From the NCBI GenBank assembly GCA_963716235.1, contig CAVQTE010000002.1, positions 1-64,000 on the forward strand: a DNA stretch of 64,000 bases. The letters run 5' to 3'. Source of the DNA: Sva-07 sp963716235 (GTDB taxonomy: Bacteria > Actinomycetota > Acidimicrobiia > Acidimicrobiales > Ilumatobacteraceae). The translations under genes and the position numbers were made by a program. Below the pieces are notes generated by a model, which worked only from the letters and a program-made list of their open reading frames with translations, was not told where the DNA came from and made no database searches. Below are positions 43,862 to 52,494 of the stretch, piece after piece. How positions within the stretch are numbered: position 1 is the first letter of the stretch; every line of letters begins with the position of its first letter.

Positions 43862-44686
43862 GTGATCTTGACGCTCACCACCGACGACGTCACCCTGACG
43901 GTGCATCCCGACGCCGGCTGCCGGATCGGGCAGATCTCCGTCGCCGGCCAGCCGCTCCTCGTCGATGTCCCCGACGTGAGCCATGCCATGACCTGGGGTT
44001 CGTTCCCGATGGCGCCGTGGGCCGGCCGAATCGCCCACGGCCGCTTCACGTTCGAGGGCCTCGAGCATCAGCTCGACATCAACCACCACGACGGCGATGG
44101 CCCCGAGCGCGCCCACGCCATCCACGGCCTCGTGTTCGACCGCCCCTGGGTACTCGATGTCGTACACGATGTGTCTGACACATCGTGTACGGCGATCCGT
44201 GGGCTCGACTGGGAGTTCGGTGGACGGGTGACGCAGACGATCGAACTGCGCCCTGATCGGGTCACGACCACCCTGACGATCGAATCGACCGGTCGAGCGT
44301 TTCCGGCAGAACTCGGCTGGCATCCGTGGTTCGGCAAACCGGATCGGTTGGAGTTCTCACCGACGGCCATGTACGAACGCGATGAGTTCGGCATCCCGAC
44401 AGGTGCGCTGGTGGAACCCACCGAGGGCCCGTGGGACGACTGCTTCGTCAACGCCGAGCCGGTGGTCCTCCACTACGACCGGGCGGTGGCACCATCGGTG
44501 CGTGTCGAGTCCGACTGCGATCACTGGGTCGTCTACGACATGCCCGCCCACTCGACATGCGTCGAACCGCAGTCAGGCCCGCCGGACGCCTTCAACCTGG
44601 ACCCTCACGTCGTCGATCCGAACACACCGCTGCAGCCGCACCATGACCATCTCCTGGTGAGCCTGGTCGTTGCGGACCCGACCATG
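43862..44686 (+). CDS. Aldose 1-epimerase-like protein (end unclear)
   Basis: About 275 residues of the galactose-mutarotase fold: VTLTVHPDAGCRIGQISVAG, TWGSFPMAPWAGRI, AIHGLVFDRPW (catalytic His region) and AELGWHPWF. It interconverts sugar anomers. The frame does not stop after the domain and runs to 45088, overlapping the next gene by 350 nt; both other frames stop at about 44686-44715, so an indel probably hid the stop. The end given is approximate. A 31-bp palindrome (44161-44191) is embedded in the coding sequence. The GTG at 43862 is 17 nt from the divergent dtd start. Confidence 0.8.
44161..44191. repeat. Perfect 31-bp palindrome inside the epimerase gene (GTC-W-GAC family)
   Basis: Two exact 15-bp arms (44161-44175, 44177-44191) around T, with core GTGTCTGACAC. 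Unlike the other copies it is in a coding region, where it encodes about VHDVSDTSCT. Long perfect dyads are rare in coding DNA. Confidence 0.6.
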
Positions 44687-44723
44687 AAAGACCGGCCGTT
44701 ACCCGGTGGTAATGGTGCGCCGA

Positions 44724-44729
44724 TAGCCT
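44724..44729 (+). promoter_or_regulatory. -10 box (leaderless) of the glycosyltransferase operon
   Basis: TAGCCT ends 7 nt before the ATG at 44737. Confidence 0.4.
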
Positions 44730-44736
44730 CGACCGG

Positions 44737-46032
44737 ATGTCGACGGCCGGACTCGATCCTGATGCACCGCTCAAGATCGCGTACCTCACGTACCGCGGCA
44801 AGCCCCACGTGGGCGGCCAGGGCGTGTACACCCGACATCTCACCAAGGCGCTCGCCGACCTCGGCCACACGGTCGAGGTGTTCGGTGGACAGCCGTACCC
44901 GATCCTCGACGAGCGGATCACCCTCACGAAACTGCCGAGCCTCGACACGTTCAACGAGTACTTCCCGGGTCGTTTCCCCGGCTTCTGGGAACTCAAGACC
45001 CGCGAAGACGCCCTCGAGATGGCCCAGTTCGTCACCGGCGTGTTCCCCGAGCCCCTTGCGTTCAGCGCCCGCGCCGCCCGTGAGCTGAAGCCCCGCGCCC
45101 GCGAGTTCGACCTCGTGCACGACAATCAGTGCCTCGGCTACGGCATCTTGAAGATCGAGGAGGTGATCCCCACGATCGTCACGCTGCACCATCCGATCAC
45201 CAAGGATCGCGAGCTCGAGATGAGCCATGCCAAGAGCCGTATGAAGCGGTACTCCGTGGGCCGCTGGTATTCCTTCGTGAAGATGCAGGGCAAGGTCGCG
45301 TCGAAGATGCCACGCATCGTCGTCGTCAGCCAGAACTCGATCGACGACATCCACACCGACATGGGTGTTCAGATCGACCGCATGCGGCTCGTTCCGGTCG
45401 GCGTCGACCCCGACCTCTTCAAGCCGCTTCCCGAGGTCGAGCGCAAGCCCGGGCGTCTGATCACCACGGCATCGGCCGACGTCGCCCTCAAGGGCCTGTC
45501 GTATCTTCTCGAAGCCATGGCCAAGCTGCGCACCGAGCGCGACGTCACGCTCACGATCATCGGCAAGCCGCGCCCGGGCCATTCGATGGACCTCATCGAC
45601 TCCTACGGGTTGGCGCCCCACATCGAGTTCGTCTCCGGTGTGAGCGACGAGCGCATCGTCGAGCTCTATGCCGAAGCCGAGATGGCGGTCGTGCCGAGCC
45701 TCTACGAGGGCTTCAGCCTCCCCGCCATCGAGGCGATGTGCTCGGGGACGCCGCTCGTCGCCACCGATGGTGGAGCGCTGCCCGAGGTCACCGGCATCGA
45801 CGGCGACACCGTGATCGGCTGCAAGGCCGGCGATGTGGATTCGCTCGCCGCTGCGATCACGCGTGGCCTCGACAGCCCGGAGCTGCGAGCCAAGGTCGGC
45901 GCCGCGGGCCGACAGCGCGTCCTCGACCGCTGGACGTGGAAGAAGTGCGCCGAACAGACCGTCGAGCAGTACCGCGAGGTCCTGGCGATGCCGCAGAACG
46001 TCGCCAAGCTGCGCGCCAACGGACGGCTGTGA
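44737..46032 (+). CDS. GT4-family glycosyltransferase (Rv0225-like)
   Basis: 431 residues, GT-B fold: IAYLTYRGKPHVGGQGVYTR (glycine-rich N-terminal loop), LVHDNQCLGYG, the VPVGVDPDLFKPLP block and the GT4 E-x7-E motif VPSLYEGFSLPAIEAMCSGT. Family 4 enzymes use nucleotide sugars to build glycans or glycolipids. It is the first of three linked genes with a methyltransferase and a terpene-cyclase-fold protein, a grouping resembling mycobacterial Rv0224c/Rv0225 and neighbours. Substrate unknown. Confidence 0.9.
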   Translation: MSTAGLDPDAPLKIAYLTYRGKPHVGGQGVYTRHLTKALADLGHTVEVFGGQPYPILDERITLTKLPSLDTFNEYFPGRFPGFWELKTREDALEMAQFVTGVFPEPLAFSARAARELKPRAREFDLVHDNQCLGYGILKIEEVIPTIVTLHHPITKDRELEMSHAKSRMKRYSVGRWYSFVKMQGKVASKMPRIVVVSQNSIDDIHTDMGVQIDRMRLVPVGVDPDLFKPLPEVERKPGRLITTASADVALKGLSYLLEAMAKLRTERDVTLTIIGKPRPGHSMDLIDSYGLAPHIEFVSGVSDERIVELYAEAEMAVVPSLYEGFSLPAIEAMCSGTPLVATDGGALPEVTGIDGDTVIGCKAGDVDSLAAAITRGLDSPELRAKVGAAGRQRVLDRWTWKKCAEQTVEQYREVLAMPQNVAKLRANGRL

Positions 46033-46033
46033 C

Positions 46034-46765
46034 ATGTTGACGATCCGCTTCGACCAGCTCGGCCTCGCTCCCGGCGACCGCGTCCTCGACGTCGGCGCCG
46101 GGTTCGGCCGCCACGTGTTCGAGTGCGCACGCCGCGGCGCCGACGTCGTGGCGCTCGACTACGCCGAGGACGAGGTCGTCCAGACCCGAGCGACACTCGG
46201 CGGCATGGTCGACGCCGGCGAGATCGACCTCGAGCGATTCAAGGGCGTGCTCCGCGGCGATGCCACGAAGCTCCCGTTCGCCGACAACTCCTTCGACGTC
46301 GTCATCACCTCCGAGGTGCTCGAACACATCCAGGACGACGTGTCGGCGATCGCCGAGATGGTTCGGGTCCTGAAGCCCGGCGGCCACTTCGCCGCAACCG
46401 TGCCGGCATGGTTTCCCGAGAAGATCAACTGGATGCTCTCCGACGAGTACCACGCCCCGAAGAGCGAGGGCGGCCACGTCCGGATCTACAGCTCGACCGA
46501 ACTGTCGGCCAAGCTCCGCACCGCCGGCCTCGAGCTGCAGGGCAGCCACCGGGCCCACGCGCTGCACTCGCCGTACTGGTGGCTCAAGTGCGCCGTCGGC
46601 CCACGCAACGACGACCATCGCGCCGTGAAGAAGTACCGCGAGTTCCTCGAGTGGGACATCATGGAGCAGCCCACGTCGACCAAGGTCGCCGATCGGGTGC
46701 TGTCGCCGGTGCTCGGCAAGAGCATCGTGTTCTACGGCGTGAAGCAGGTCGAGCGATCTCGATGA
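46034..46765 (+). CDS. Class I SAM-dependent methyltransferase
   Basis: 243 residues: VLDVGAGFGRHVFECARR (motif I), VVALDYAED (acidic loop), GDATKLPFADNSFDVVITSE and VRVLKPGGHF (post-III). The later part has an unusual YRGFDE-free end with HSPYWWLKCAVGP. It lies 1 bp after the glycosyltransferase stop and overlaps the next gene by ATGA, so the three are one translation unit. Mycobacterial Rv0224c is the closest type I recall. The substrate is unknown. Confidence 0.9.
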   Translation: MLTIRFDQLGLAPGDRVLDVGAGFGRHVFECARRGADVVALDYAEDEVVQTRATLGGMVDAGEIDLERFKGVLRGDATKLPFADNSFDVVITSEVLEHIQDDVSAIAEMVRVLKPGGHFAATVPAWFPEKINWMLSDEYHAPKSEGGHVRIYSSTELSAKLRTAGLELQGSHRAHALHSPYWWLKCAVGPRNDDHRAVKKYREFLEWDIMEQPTSTKVADRVLSPVLGKSIVFYGVKQVERSR

Positions 46766-47778
46766 GCCACCTCCCCGATCTCCCCGGCGTGCTCAGCGCC
46801 GACGAACTGCACCGCACCGGCCTGCATCTGGCCTCGCTGCAGCTCGACACCGGGATGATCCCGTGGTTCCCCGGCGGTCATTGCGATCCGTGGAATCACG
46901 TCGAGACCGCCATGGCGCTCGACGTGGCCGGCTTCCACGCCGAGGCCGAGCGGGCCTACGAGTGGCTCGTCGACACGCAGCGGCCCGACGGTTCATGGCA
47001 CGCCTACTACCACTGCGACGGTTCGGTCGAGGACGACAAGCTCGACACCAACGTGTGCGCCTACATCGCGACCGGGGTCTGCCACCACATGCGCAACACC
47101 TGGGACCGTGGGTTCGCCGAGAACATGTGGCCCACCGTCGAACGCGCACTCGAGTTCGTACTGTCGCTGCGTCGCCACGACGGACTGCCACTGTGGGCGA
47201 TCGAGCCGGAGGCTCGTCCGTGGGACTACGCCCTGCTCACCGGGACGTCCAGCATCCAACACGCGCTGCGCTGTGGTGCCCGCTTGGGCGAGAGCGTCGG
47301 CGAGGCCCGACCCGATTGGATCGCTGCCGCCGATGTGATGGCCGATGCGGTGCGGCACCGTCCCGAAGCCTTCGAACCGAAGACCCGCTGGGCGATGGAC
47401 TGGTACTACCCCGTGCTGACCGGCGTGCTCACCGGCGAGGCCGCCAAGGCCCGCATGGCCGACGGTTGGGACACGTTCGCGATGGAGGGCCTCGGCATCC
47501 GGTGCGTGAGCGACGAGCCCTGGGTCACGGCATCGGAGACGGCCGAGTGCGCGCTCGCGTACGCAGCCATCGGCGACACCACCACGGCGACCGACCTCTT
47601 GAAGTGGACGCGCACGCACCGCCGCGACGACGGGTCGTACTGGACCGGCATCGTCTATCCCGAACCCGTGCTGTTCCCGTTCGACGAGCACACCTCCTAC
47701 ACCGCTGCGGCCGTCGTGCTGGCCGTCGACGCAATCACCCGCTCCACTCCGGCCAGCGACGTCTTCGTCCCGTTCTGA
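46762..47778 (+). CDS. Terpene-cyclase/prenyltransferase-fold (alpha/alpha toroid) protein
   Basis: 338 residues with repeated helical units of the (alpha/alpha)6 barrel: DTQRPDGSWHAYYHCDG and RTHRRDDGSYWTGIVYP resemble the QW-like turns of prenyltransferase and squalene-cyclase folds; no DxDD cyclase motif is visible. Its role is unknown; context with a glycosyltransferase and methyltransferase points to envelope glycan or glycolipid work. The ATG overlaps the methyltransferase stop (ATGA). The last 22 codons recur, decayed, at 49102-49197 beyond the OmpA gene. Confidence 0.8.
   Translation: MSHLPDLPGVLSADELHRTGLHLASLQLDTGMIPWFPGGHCDPWNHVETAMALDVAGFHAEAERAYEWLVDTQRPDGSWHAYYHCDGSVEDDKLDTNVCAYIATGVCHHMRNTWDRGFAENMWPTVERALEFVLSLRRHDGLPLWAIEPEARPWDYALLTGTSSIQHALRCGARLGESVGEARPDWIAAADVMADAVRHRPEAFEPKTRWAMDWYYPVLTGVLTGEAAKARMADGWDTFAMEGLGIRCVSDEPWVTASETAECALAYAAIGDTTTATDLLKWTRTHRRDDGSYWTGIVYPEPVLFPFDEHTSYTAAAVVLAVDAITRSTPASDVFVPF
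47712..47777 (+). repeat. Direct repeat copy A (3' end of the toroid gene)
   Basis: This 66-bp segment matches 49131-49196 with four mismatches, in the same orientation 1419 bp apart. It encodes VVLAVDAITRSTPASDVFVP here. Confidence 0.85.
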
Positions 47779-47842
47779 GCGCGAGCGCCTGGTCGCACCG
47801 ACCACGATCCTCCTGCCGCCCACAGGTGAATCCTCGATCGTG

Positions 47843-49023
47843 TCAATCAGCGAGCAGGCCGTAGAAGATGAACTCGGTGCGACGGTTCAGCGCGAGCGCC
47901 GCCTCCGACGCATCTTCGGAGAGCAGGTCCTGCTCGCCCACCGCCCGAGCGGCGAGCCGGGAGGGGTCGATGCCCTTGCCGACCAGATACCGCACGACCG
48001 ACACGGCGCGAGCCTCCGAGACCGCATAGTTCGCCGCCTCGTCACCGACCTGGTCGGCGTGGCCGACGACGGTGACCGTCACGTTCGGCAGTGCCGACAT
48101 CACGGTTGCCACCCGGTCGAGCTGTGCGCCGTGCTCGAAGGTGACATCGGCGCTGCCCGGGTTGAAACGGGGAGAATTCATCTCGATGACGCGTGTACCG
48201 ATACTCGCCGGCACGGTGGGGTCGATCTGGACATTCGCGTTCACGATGGGGTTCGGATCGGTGCTGTTGGCCAGCGCCAGCGTGGTGAGCAGCTCCAGCT
48301 TCTCCTGGCTGGACACCCAACCCGTCACATTGATGGTGGGGCCGTCGAACACCGCGACGATGGGCTCGGGTGATCCATCCGGCAGCGTCGGATAGCTCGG
48401 GCCAGCCGGCGGCGTGGCGAGCGCCGCAGTCGTGGCCGGCGCCGCCGTGGTGGTCGGCGCCGCCGTCGTCGTTGGCGCAGTGGTCGCTGGCGCAGTAGTC
48501 GGTGGAGCGGTGGCGATCGGTGACAACGTGGCCTCTGGCGCGACTGCGACCGATCCATTGTCGTCGCTGCCGCCCATGACGACTGCGAGTAGACCGACGA
48601 TCCCCGCAAGGGCGACCACGGCAGCGAGCACGATGAGCAGCGGCTTGCGCAACCGCGCCGGGGTGCTCGGGGCGAGGTCGGAATCGGTCGGCGCCGGGGC
48701 GGCGCCGACCCGGGCGGCAGTCGGAGTCGGAGCGGAGTCGGAGTCGGAGTCGGAGCGGTGGTGACCACCATCGAAGTCGGAGCCGTGCCGGGGAGTGGAG
48801 CAACCGGTGACGGCGACGCGAGATCGGCAGCGGCAGCCGCCAGGGCGAGATCGGTGATGCTCATGCTGGTTGCGTCATCTGCGGTCACATGCGCCGCTGC
48901 AACCGGCGAGTTCGCTGGCGAGGAGGGCGGTGGAGGCGGCAACGGTGTCATGTGGAACTGCGCCGCGAGATCCGGATCGACTCGAGGAGGCGAATCGGGT
49001 GTCGTGGTCGTCGGATCGGTCAT
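47843..49023 (-). CDS. Membrane-anchored OmpA-domain protein, one frame break
   Basis: About 393 residues. A Pro/Ala-rich cytoplasmic part (from MTDPTTTTPDSPP) leads through a (CCGACT)n repeat (48721-48756) to a membrane helix (LLIVLAAVVALAGIVGLLAV), a Thr/Ala/Pro stalk and a C-terminal OmpA/MotB peptidoglycan-binding domain: FNPGSADVTFEHGAQLDRVA, VVGHADQVGDEAANYAVSEA and LNRRTEFIFYG. One repeat unit lacks a base (about 48735), breaking the frame; joined, it is one protein. OmpA domains bind diaminopimelate in the wall. Flanking direct repeats suggest the locus was rearranged. Confidence 0.8.
48721..48756. repeat. Hexanucleotide repeat in the OmpA gene
   Basis: TCGGAG repeated about six times on the plus strand, one unit shortened to CGGAG (around 48733-48737), encodes Pro-Thr repeats. 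Slippage here changes the frame, so it may be a phase-variable tract or simply a place prone to sequencing error. Confidence 0.6.
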
Positions 49024-49101
49024 GAGCGGAACCTGCCTGTCTGGACGTTGGGCTCCGCCGAACAGCGACGAACCCCCCTGACATCCCGTGAATCGGCAAG
49101 G

Positions 49102-49197
49102 TTCGACCAACACTTGAGAAAACTCGAGCGCGTCGTGCTGGCCGTCGACGCAATCACCCGCTCGACTCCGGTCGGCGACGTCTTCGTCCCGTTGTGA
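49102..49197 (+). pseudogene. Decayed C-terminal fragment of the toroid gene (direct repeat copy B)
   Basis: In frame it reads FDQHLRKLERVVLAVDAITR and then STPVGDVFVPL before TGA at 49197. The intact gene ends FDEHTSYTAAAVVLAVDAIT then RSTPASDVFVPF. The last 66 bp (49131-49196) are 94 percent identical to 47712-47777. No start or upstream remainder is recognisable, so it is a gene-end relic in the upstream region of the OmpA gene. Confidence 0.75.
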
Positions 49198-49226
49198 CCA
49201 TCGGAGCGACGTAGCTCGTTCGCGTG

Positions 49227-50252
49227 TCAAGTGTCTGCGACCGATGACACACGTAGCACCGTGCTCGGTATGGCGACGTTGGGCTCGCAGGTCACATCAT
49301 CGCGCATGGCCCAAGCAACGGGGTTGGCCATCGGTTCGCGGACGCAATCGGCAGGTCGGACCGCAGGGATGACGCTGCGGTGACGCTCTGGGAGCCTGCT
49401 CATGACCCGCCAGGCCAAGTAGGCGGTCAGTGCCGTGCCCACGAGGCCGACGATCGTCGCGAGGGCGAATTCGCCCCAGGTCGGCGCCACCTGGAAGCGG
49501 GGTGGGGCCTGTACCCAGCCGGGCCCGGTCCAGGACAGGTCCATCGTCTCGACGCCCCGATTCGGGTTGAGCAAGCGCGCCCACAGGAACCAACCGACGA
49601 CCCTCGCTGCCCCGTACACGACGTAGGCGCGGAAGACAGCCCGGCGCACGTGATCAGGCAGACGGAACCGGTGCTCGAGGATGCCCCAGAAGGGATCGGT
49701 CGGCTCGACGTTGGTGTGGAAGTACTCGGCGGTGAGCGATTTGCGCGCCAGCACGACCAGCAACACGATCCAGGTCACGTCCCACGCCCAACCCAGACTG
49801 GAGAAGTACGCGGCGGCATCGCCGTACCGTCCCTCCTGCGACGCGTATTGCCACATGCCAATGCTGTAGTGCTGGGTCGTGAACGGGAAGAAGAACATCG
49901 TGCCGACCGAGTCAGCGGTGTCGGTGAGGACATGCGACCAGTAACCGATCAGGACACCGATGCCCCACGGCTTGCTCCGAGTGACCAGGTACACGACCGA
50001 CGCAGCGATGATCCCGGCAACAAGCGAATGCGTGGGGCCCGACCCCGGCCAACCCCTGTGATACATCCATGGCTCTGGAGCCTTGATCAATTCCCACTGG
50101 CCGATGTGAAGCCCGTAGACGGGCAACTTCGTGAAATCGGGCATGAGCGCACCGATGAGGATCGCCATGTAACTGATCCGCCACGCTCGCCCGGTGCGAT
50201 CCATGTGGCGGTGGAGAATGACTGATTCGAGTTCGTGCGCCGCCCAGCTCAT
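49227..50252 (-). CDS. DUF457-like membrane-bound metal-dependent hydrolase
   Basis: 341 residues with five or six helices. The conserved histidines and acids of the family are visible: MSWAAHELE at the start, ILIGALMPDFTK, GPTHSLVAG and IGYWSHVLTDTADSVGTMFF. The family includes YdjM (LexA-regulated) and is presumed to bind a metal in the membrane; activity is unproven. Longer than YdjM by an extra C-terminal part. ATG 50252 overlaps the stop of the small upstream gene (ATGA). Confidence 0.78.
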   Translation of the reverse strand: MSWAAHELESVILHRHMDRTGRAWRISYMAILIGALMPDFTKLPVYGLHIGQWELIKAPEPWMYHRGWPGSGPTHSLVAGIIAASVVYLVTRSKPWGIGVLIGYWSHVLTDTADSVGTMFFFPFTTQHYSIGMWQYASQEGRYGDAAAYFSSLGWAWDVTWIVLLVVLARKSLTAEYFHTNVEPTDPFWGILEHRFRLPDHVRRAVFRAYVVYGAARVVGWFLWARLLNPNRGVETMDLSWTGPGWVQAPPRFQVAPTWGEFALATIVGLVGTALTAYLAWRVMSRLPERHRSVIPAVRPADCVREPMANPVAWAMRDDVTCEPNVAIPSTVLRVSSVADT

Positions 50253-50419
50253 GGTGGCCGCCTTCGCGACAGCAGCGGCGTAACGATTGCGACGGAGCCC
50301 ACCACGATCAATGGTCCGACGAAGAAGTTCAGGACGATCGTACGCAGCAACATCCCCGCCACGACGAGGACCGTGAACGCCACCACATAGGCGACCATCT
50401 CGGCGGCACGCTCGCTCAC
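50249..50419 (-). CDS. Small two-helix membrane protein
   Basis: 56 residues (SERAAEMVAYVVAFTVLVVA, then IVLNFFVGPLIVVGSVAIVT) with a basic end. GTG at 50419 follows AGGAGG by 6 nt, a strong ribosome site. It overlaps the hydrolase gene by ATGA, so the two are probably coupled. Function unknown. Confidence 0.7.
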   Translation of the reverse strand: MSERAAEMVAYVVAFTVLVVAGMLLRTIVLNFFVGPLIVVGSVAIVTPLLSRRRPP

Positions 50420-50551
50420 TGGAGTCCTCCTCTCCAATAGGGTGCTACGCCCTCCCCTCGGTTTTCATCGTGATCCCCAACCGAGGGCACCAACAGGGTC
50501 ATTCGGCACACAAGCCTCTCTGGCGGGAGCGGGGTGTGGGGACCTGGCTGT

Positions 50552-50557
50552 TACGTT
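50552..50557 (+). promoter_or_regulatory. -10 box (leaderless) of plsC
   Basis: TACGTT ends 6 nt before the ATG at 50564. Confidence 0.4.
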
Positions 50558-50563
50558 CCTGGC

Positions 50564-51319
50564 ATGAAGTCGACGTTCGCCCGGACCATCTTCTCGATCT
50601 GGAGCTGGTTCGTGCTCGGCGTGGTGATCATCGTGTGGACGCCGATGGTGGCCGTCACCCGCCTCGTCACGATGCCCTTCGACAAGGGCGCCTATGCCGC
50701 CGGATATCTGTTCCGAAAGCTCACCGTGGTCCACGAACGGTTGACGCCGCTCTGGAAGTTCCGTACCTCGGGCACCCTGCCCGACGACATGCGCAACCCC
50801 TACGTGGTGGTGTCGAACCACGAGAGTTTCGTCGACATCCTGCTGATCTCCCACCTGCCCACCGAAATGAAGTGGATGTCGAAGATCGAGATCCTGCGCA
50901 TTCCGCTCGTCGGATGGATGATGCGTCTGGCTCGTGACATTCCACTCGAGCGTGGCGATGCCACCTCGATCGGCAAGGCGCTCGAAGCGTCCCGTGAGCG
51001 ACTGAACTCGAAGGTGTCGGTCATGATCTTCCCGGAGGGCACCCGCTCGAAGACCGGCGAACTCCGGCCGTTCAAGACCGGCGCCTTCCGGCTCGCGATC
51101 GAGGCGCAGGTCCCCGTGCTGCCGCTCGCCGTCTACGGAACTCGCGACGCCCTGCGCAAGCACGACTGGCGCCTCGGGTATGCGGAGGCCGAGGTCCGCG
51201 TGCTCGACCCGATCAGCACCGAGGGCCTCACGATGGATGACGTCGCGGACCTCAGCGATCGAGTGCGCAGCGTGATCGTCGCCGGACGCGACGAACTCCG
51301 GCGCGAATTCGGCGACTGA
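50564..51319 (+). CDS. 1-acyl-glycerol-3-phosphate acyltransferase (PlsC type)
   Basis: 251 residues: a membrane helix (WSWFVLGVVIIVWTPMVAVT), motif I SNHESFVDILLISHL (HX4D-like NHxxxxD), motif II region RIPLVGWMMRLARDIPLERGD, motif III FPEGTRSKTGELRPFKTG and motif IV VLPLAVYG. These are the PlsC/LPLAT motifs that form phosphatidic acid. The MFS gene starts 8 bp downstream. Confidence 0.9.
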   Translation: MKSTFARTIFSIWSWFVLGVVIIVWTPMVAVTRLVTMPFDKGAYAAGYLFRKLTVVHERLTPLWKFRTSGTLPDDMRNPYVVVSNHESFVDILLISHLPTEMKWMSKIEILRIPLVGWMMRLARDIPLERGDATSIGKALEASRERLNSKVSVMIFPEGTRSKTGELRPFKTGAFRLAIEAQVPVLPLAVYGTRDALRKHDWRLGYAEAEVRVLDPISTEGLTMDDVADLSDRVRSVIVAGRDELRREFGD

Positions 51320-51327
51320 GCAACACC

Positions 51328-52494
51328 GTGTCCGTCCCGGTCCGGCTCCTCGCAGCAGCCAAACCAACGGTGCCGTCTGCGCTCCTGGTCGCCATTGCCA
51401 CGAGCACGGCGGTCTTCACCGCAACACCGTTCTTCCTCTCCTCGGTCGCGGAGCAGTACGACGTCGCGATCGGCACCGCCGGCCTCACGTCGACCGCGCA
51501 GCTCGGTGGTTTCGTCGTCGCGTCGTGGGTTGGCGGCCGTTTCCTTCATCCGGTCCGCGGCATCTTCGTGATCGGCACGTTGCTGGGCGTCTTCTCGAAC
51601 CTCGGGTCGGCGGCCGCGACCACGTTCGAGCTGCTCGTTGTGCTCCGTTTCGTCAGCGGGCTCTCACTCGGTTTTGCCGCATGGATTGCCTGGCAGGCAG
51701 CGTTCGGCCATCCCGGAAGGACCGGCGATGTCGCCGTCGTCGGCCCGCTGGTCGGCGTCGTCGCGTCCCCGCTCATCGCCATCGTCCTGCAGTCGGCGGG
51801 GCTGAACTGGCTGTTCGTGGTCCTGGCGTTCATCACCGCCCTGCCGCTCATCTTCACCCGTCAGGTTCCCCGCCTCGACCACCTCCGTCCGCACCGGACC
51901 CGCCACGTCGCGACACGTGCGGCGAAGGCGATCCTGTTCGCGCTCACCCTGCTCACGCTCGGTGGATCGTCGGTGTTCGTCTATGCGGCGGCGATCGGTG
52001 AGGAACTCGACGGACTCTCGCCGCTCACGGTGTCGCTGCTCTTCAGCGCCAACGCGCTTGCGTCGATCCCGTCGGCGCGATGGACCGGCCGTCGCGGGCC
52101 GGCCGGCATCTGGTTCCTGATGACGGCGCTGTGTGCCCTGACGATCGCACTGTCGCGCAGCGGCCTGCTGTTCGGGGCGGCGATGGTCGGGTGGGGGTTC
52201 GTGTTCTTCATGGGTGTTCCCGCCGCGTTCACCCTCCTTGCAGCCCGATCCAACTTCCCCGAGGAACGCGCCGGTGACGCCCAAGCGGTCATGGCGCTCG
52301 GCCGAGTCTTCGGTCCCCTCCTGGGAGGTGCGCTCTACGCTGCGGGCTCGACCGGCACGCTCGGCATCGTGGCGGCAGCGGTGATGGCGGTCGGCGCCGG
52401 GCTGCTGCTCTACGTCGACCGTCAGCGTTTCGTGGTGCTGCGCCAGTTCGGGAGCTGGAATCGTTCGTCAGTCGACACGCCGCAGCACGCGTAG
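51328..52494 (+). CDS. Major facilitator superfamily transporter
   Basis: 388 residues with about twelve helices; the N-half has TSTAQLGGFVVASWVGGRF (motif A-like) and SGLSLGFAAWIAWQAAF. No substrate can be assigned. Its 3' end overlaps the converging methyltransferase gene by 27 bp. GTG at 51328 follows plsC by 8 bp. Confidence 0.82.
   Translation: MSVPVRLLAAAKPTVPSALLVAIATSTAVFTATPFFLSSVAEQYDVAIGTAGLTSTAQLGGFVVASWVGGRFLHPVRGIFVIGTLLGVFSNLGSAAATTFELLVVLRFVSGLSLGFAAWIAWQAAFGHPGRTGDVAVVGPLVGVVASPLIAIVLQSAGLNWLFVVLAFITALPLIFTRQVPRLDHLRPHRTRHVATRAAKAILFALTLLTLGGSSVFVYAAAIGEELDGLSPLTVSLLFSANALASIPSARWTGRRGPAGIWFLMTALCALTIALSRSGLLFGAAMVGWGFVFFMGVPAAFTLLAARSNFPEERAGDAQAVMALGRVFGPLLGGALYAAGSTGTLGIVAAAVMAVGAGLLLYVDRQRFVVLRQFGSWNRSSVDTPQHA

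Noticed and set aside
49102..49197. A short gene of its own
   Set aside because: It lacks a start and a ribosome site and is explained as a decayed copy of the toroid-gene end.
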